Made by a program: the position numbers and the translations under genes. Below are positions 6,019 to 6,775 of a stretch of DNA of 6,775 nt, in pieces. The notes beneath the pieces were generated by a model. That model ran no database searches. It saw only the letters and a list, made by a program, of their open reading frames with translations, and was not told where the DNA came from. Positions within the stretch are counted from its first letter, which is position 1. Every line of letters starts with the position of its first letter. Source of the stretch: Nitrospirota bacterium (GTDB lineage Bacteria; Nitrospirota; UBA9217); the NCBI GenBank assembly GCA_017885365.1, contig JAFNGD010000455.1:1-6775 (forward strand), read 5' to 3'.

Positions 6019-6716
6019 AACCAACACGCTGGCTCGACAAGGCGAACGTCGCCATCGAAGGCATCATCTACTCCGTCAAGACGCAGCGCCACATGCGGTA
6101 TCACCTGGTGGCGGCGCTCGGCGTGCTCCTGGCGGGCCTGGCAGTGAACGTCACGCGGACCGACTTCATTCTGTTGTCCATGGCCATCGTCCTGGTCCTG
6201 GTCACCGAGATGCTGAACACGGCCCTCGAAGTTGCCGTGGATATGATCGCCGAGGAGTATCATCCGAAGGCGAAGATCGCCAAGGACATCGCCGCCGGCG
6301 TCGTTCTGGTGGCCTCCATCGGGGCGCTGACCCTGGCCTATCTGATCCTGTATCCTGCATTTCGCGAAGCATGGGAGCAGGGACTCTGGCAGCTCCGCAA
6401 GGCGCCCCATGATGTCATTGCCTTTGTGTCCCTCGCTGTCGTTGTCATTGCGGTGGTCTTTATCAAGGCCGTCCTGGGCACTGGTGAACCGCTCCGGGGG
6501 GGGATGCCGAGCGGTCACGCTGCGGTATCGTTCTCGATCTGGGTCGCGACCATCTACCTTTCCGGCTCGTTGCCCACGGTCGCGCTGACGTTCATTCTTG
6601 CCGCTATGGTGAGCTGGAGCAGATGGTCGTCGGGTGTTCACAAACCGCGGGAAGTGGTCGCCGGCGCATCTCTGGGAGCGGGTGTAACGCTGCTGCTGTT
6701 CCTGCTGTTCAGTTGA
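6015..6716 (+). CDS. dgkA: Fused DgkA-type lipid (undecaprenol/diacylglycerol) kinase and PAP2 phosphatase
   Basis: An integral membrane protein of 233 residues with two domains. Residues 1-115 are a DgkA kinase: an N-terminal surface helix ([21 protein letters not shown]), three TM helices at about 30-45, 50-70 and 93-114, and the signature [12 protein letters not shown] at 65-76. The stretch [16 protein letters not shown] (86-101) resembles the Gram-positive undecaprenol kinase type more than E. coli diacylglycerol kinase. Residues ~130-233 are a PAP2 domain with four further TM segments, PSGH (165-168) as motif 2 and [13 protein letters not shown] (202-214) as motif 3. In motif 3 His209 is present but Glu213 replaces the usual Asp. 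Motif 1 (Lys-x6-Arg-Pro) is not recognisable; Lys151 and Arg161 are the nearest candidates. The likely role is phosphorylation and dephosphorylation of the lipid carrier for cell-wall and envelope polymers at the inner membrane. Substrate identity is inferred. It is the last gene of the operon in view. Confidence 0.9.
   Translation: MKPTRWLDKANVAIEGIIYSVKTQRHMRYHLVAALGVLLAGLAVNVTRTDFILLSMAIVLVLVTEMLNTALEVAVDMIAEEYHPKAKIAKDIAAGVVLVASIGALTLAYLILYPAFREAWEQGLWQLRKAPHDVIAFVSLAVVVIAVVFIKAVLGTGEPLRGGMPSGHAAVSFSIWVATIYLSGSLPTVALTFILAAMVSWSRWSSGVHKPREVVAGASLGAGVTLLLFLLFS
6496..6503 (+). repeat. Run of eight G inside dgkA-PAP2
   Basis: A (G)8 tract encodes the end of Arg161 plus Gly162 and Gly163, immediately before MPSGH, the PAP2 catalytic motif. 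Loss of one G would shift the frame and reach a TGA at 6586-6588. That leaves the kinase domain complete but removes the phosphatase motifs. The tract is seen directly; slippage is a hypothesis. Confidence 0.9.
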
Positions 6717-6775
6717 AAGCGCAGACGATCGGCTGACGGAAGGCTTCGGAGCATATTGAAGCTCCCTGCAGCAAG

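Noticed and set aside
6743..6765. Possible terminator after dgkA-PAP2
   Set aside because: Two mutually exclusive 5-bp stems (GCTTC/GAAGC and GGAGC/GCTCC) can be drawn, but there is no T-tract. Nothing else is supported in the last 59 nt.
1..6775. CRISPR arrays, insertion sequences, attachment sites, tRNA or rRNA genes, defence genes
   Set aside because: On reading both strands no spaced direct repeats, transposase motifs, tRNA-like structures or defence-associated domains were seen. Nearly all of the sequence is accounted for by conserved housekeeping genes.

Overview
The window is a compact block of chromosomal housekeeping genes, all on the + strand. The base composition is GC-rich (about 60% by eye). 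Gene content suggests a Gram-negative bacterium. A LapB-type TPR/zinc-ribbon protein, linked to lipopolysaccharide control, sits beside a set of genes usually called Gram-positive: a 7TM-HD cyclic-di-AMP phosphodiesterase and an undecaprenol-kinase-type DgkA. This mixture fits Desulfobacterota-like or Nitrospirota-like lineages. That placement is inference from gene content, not a phylogeny.

Layout. Positions 1-228 hold the 3' end of a lapB-like gene (last TPR helices plus a four-cysteine zinc ribbon). A 105-nt gap with an imperfect hairpin just before a good Shine-Dalgarno leads to gpmI (334-1872), a complete cofactor-independent phosphoglycerate mutase with its full set of catalytic residues. 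After a 125-nt gap with a small hairpin comes comF (1998-2723), a zinc-finger/PRTase-fold protein. The 191-nt gap that follows holds the clearest promoter in the window: TTGACA, a 17-nt spacer, and an extended -10 TGTTAAGAT at 2747-2775. It should produce a leader of about 130 nt in front of phoH.

The second half is a tightly overlapping operon: phoH (2915-3904), pgpH (3888-5645), ybeY (5581-6018) and a dgkA-PAP2 fusion (6015-6716). The overlaps are 17, 65 and 4 nt. PhoH/YbeZ and YbeY are known partners in ribosome and rRNA maturation. PgpH degrades c-di-AMP in Firmicutes. The last gene joins a lipid (probably undecaprenol) kinase to a PAP2-type lipid phosphatase. The operon therefore links RNA maturation, nucleotide second-messenger turnover and envelope lipid-carrier recycling.

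There is no mobile element, CRISPR array, tRNA, rRNA or defence system, and I see no wholly new system. The points that deserve attention are a strongly shortened extracellular sensor domain in PgpH, the kinase-phosphatase fusion with a run of eight G residues just before its phosphatase motif, the long pgpH/ybeY overlap, and the structured leaders of gpmI and phoH.
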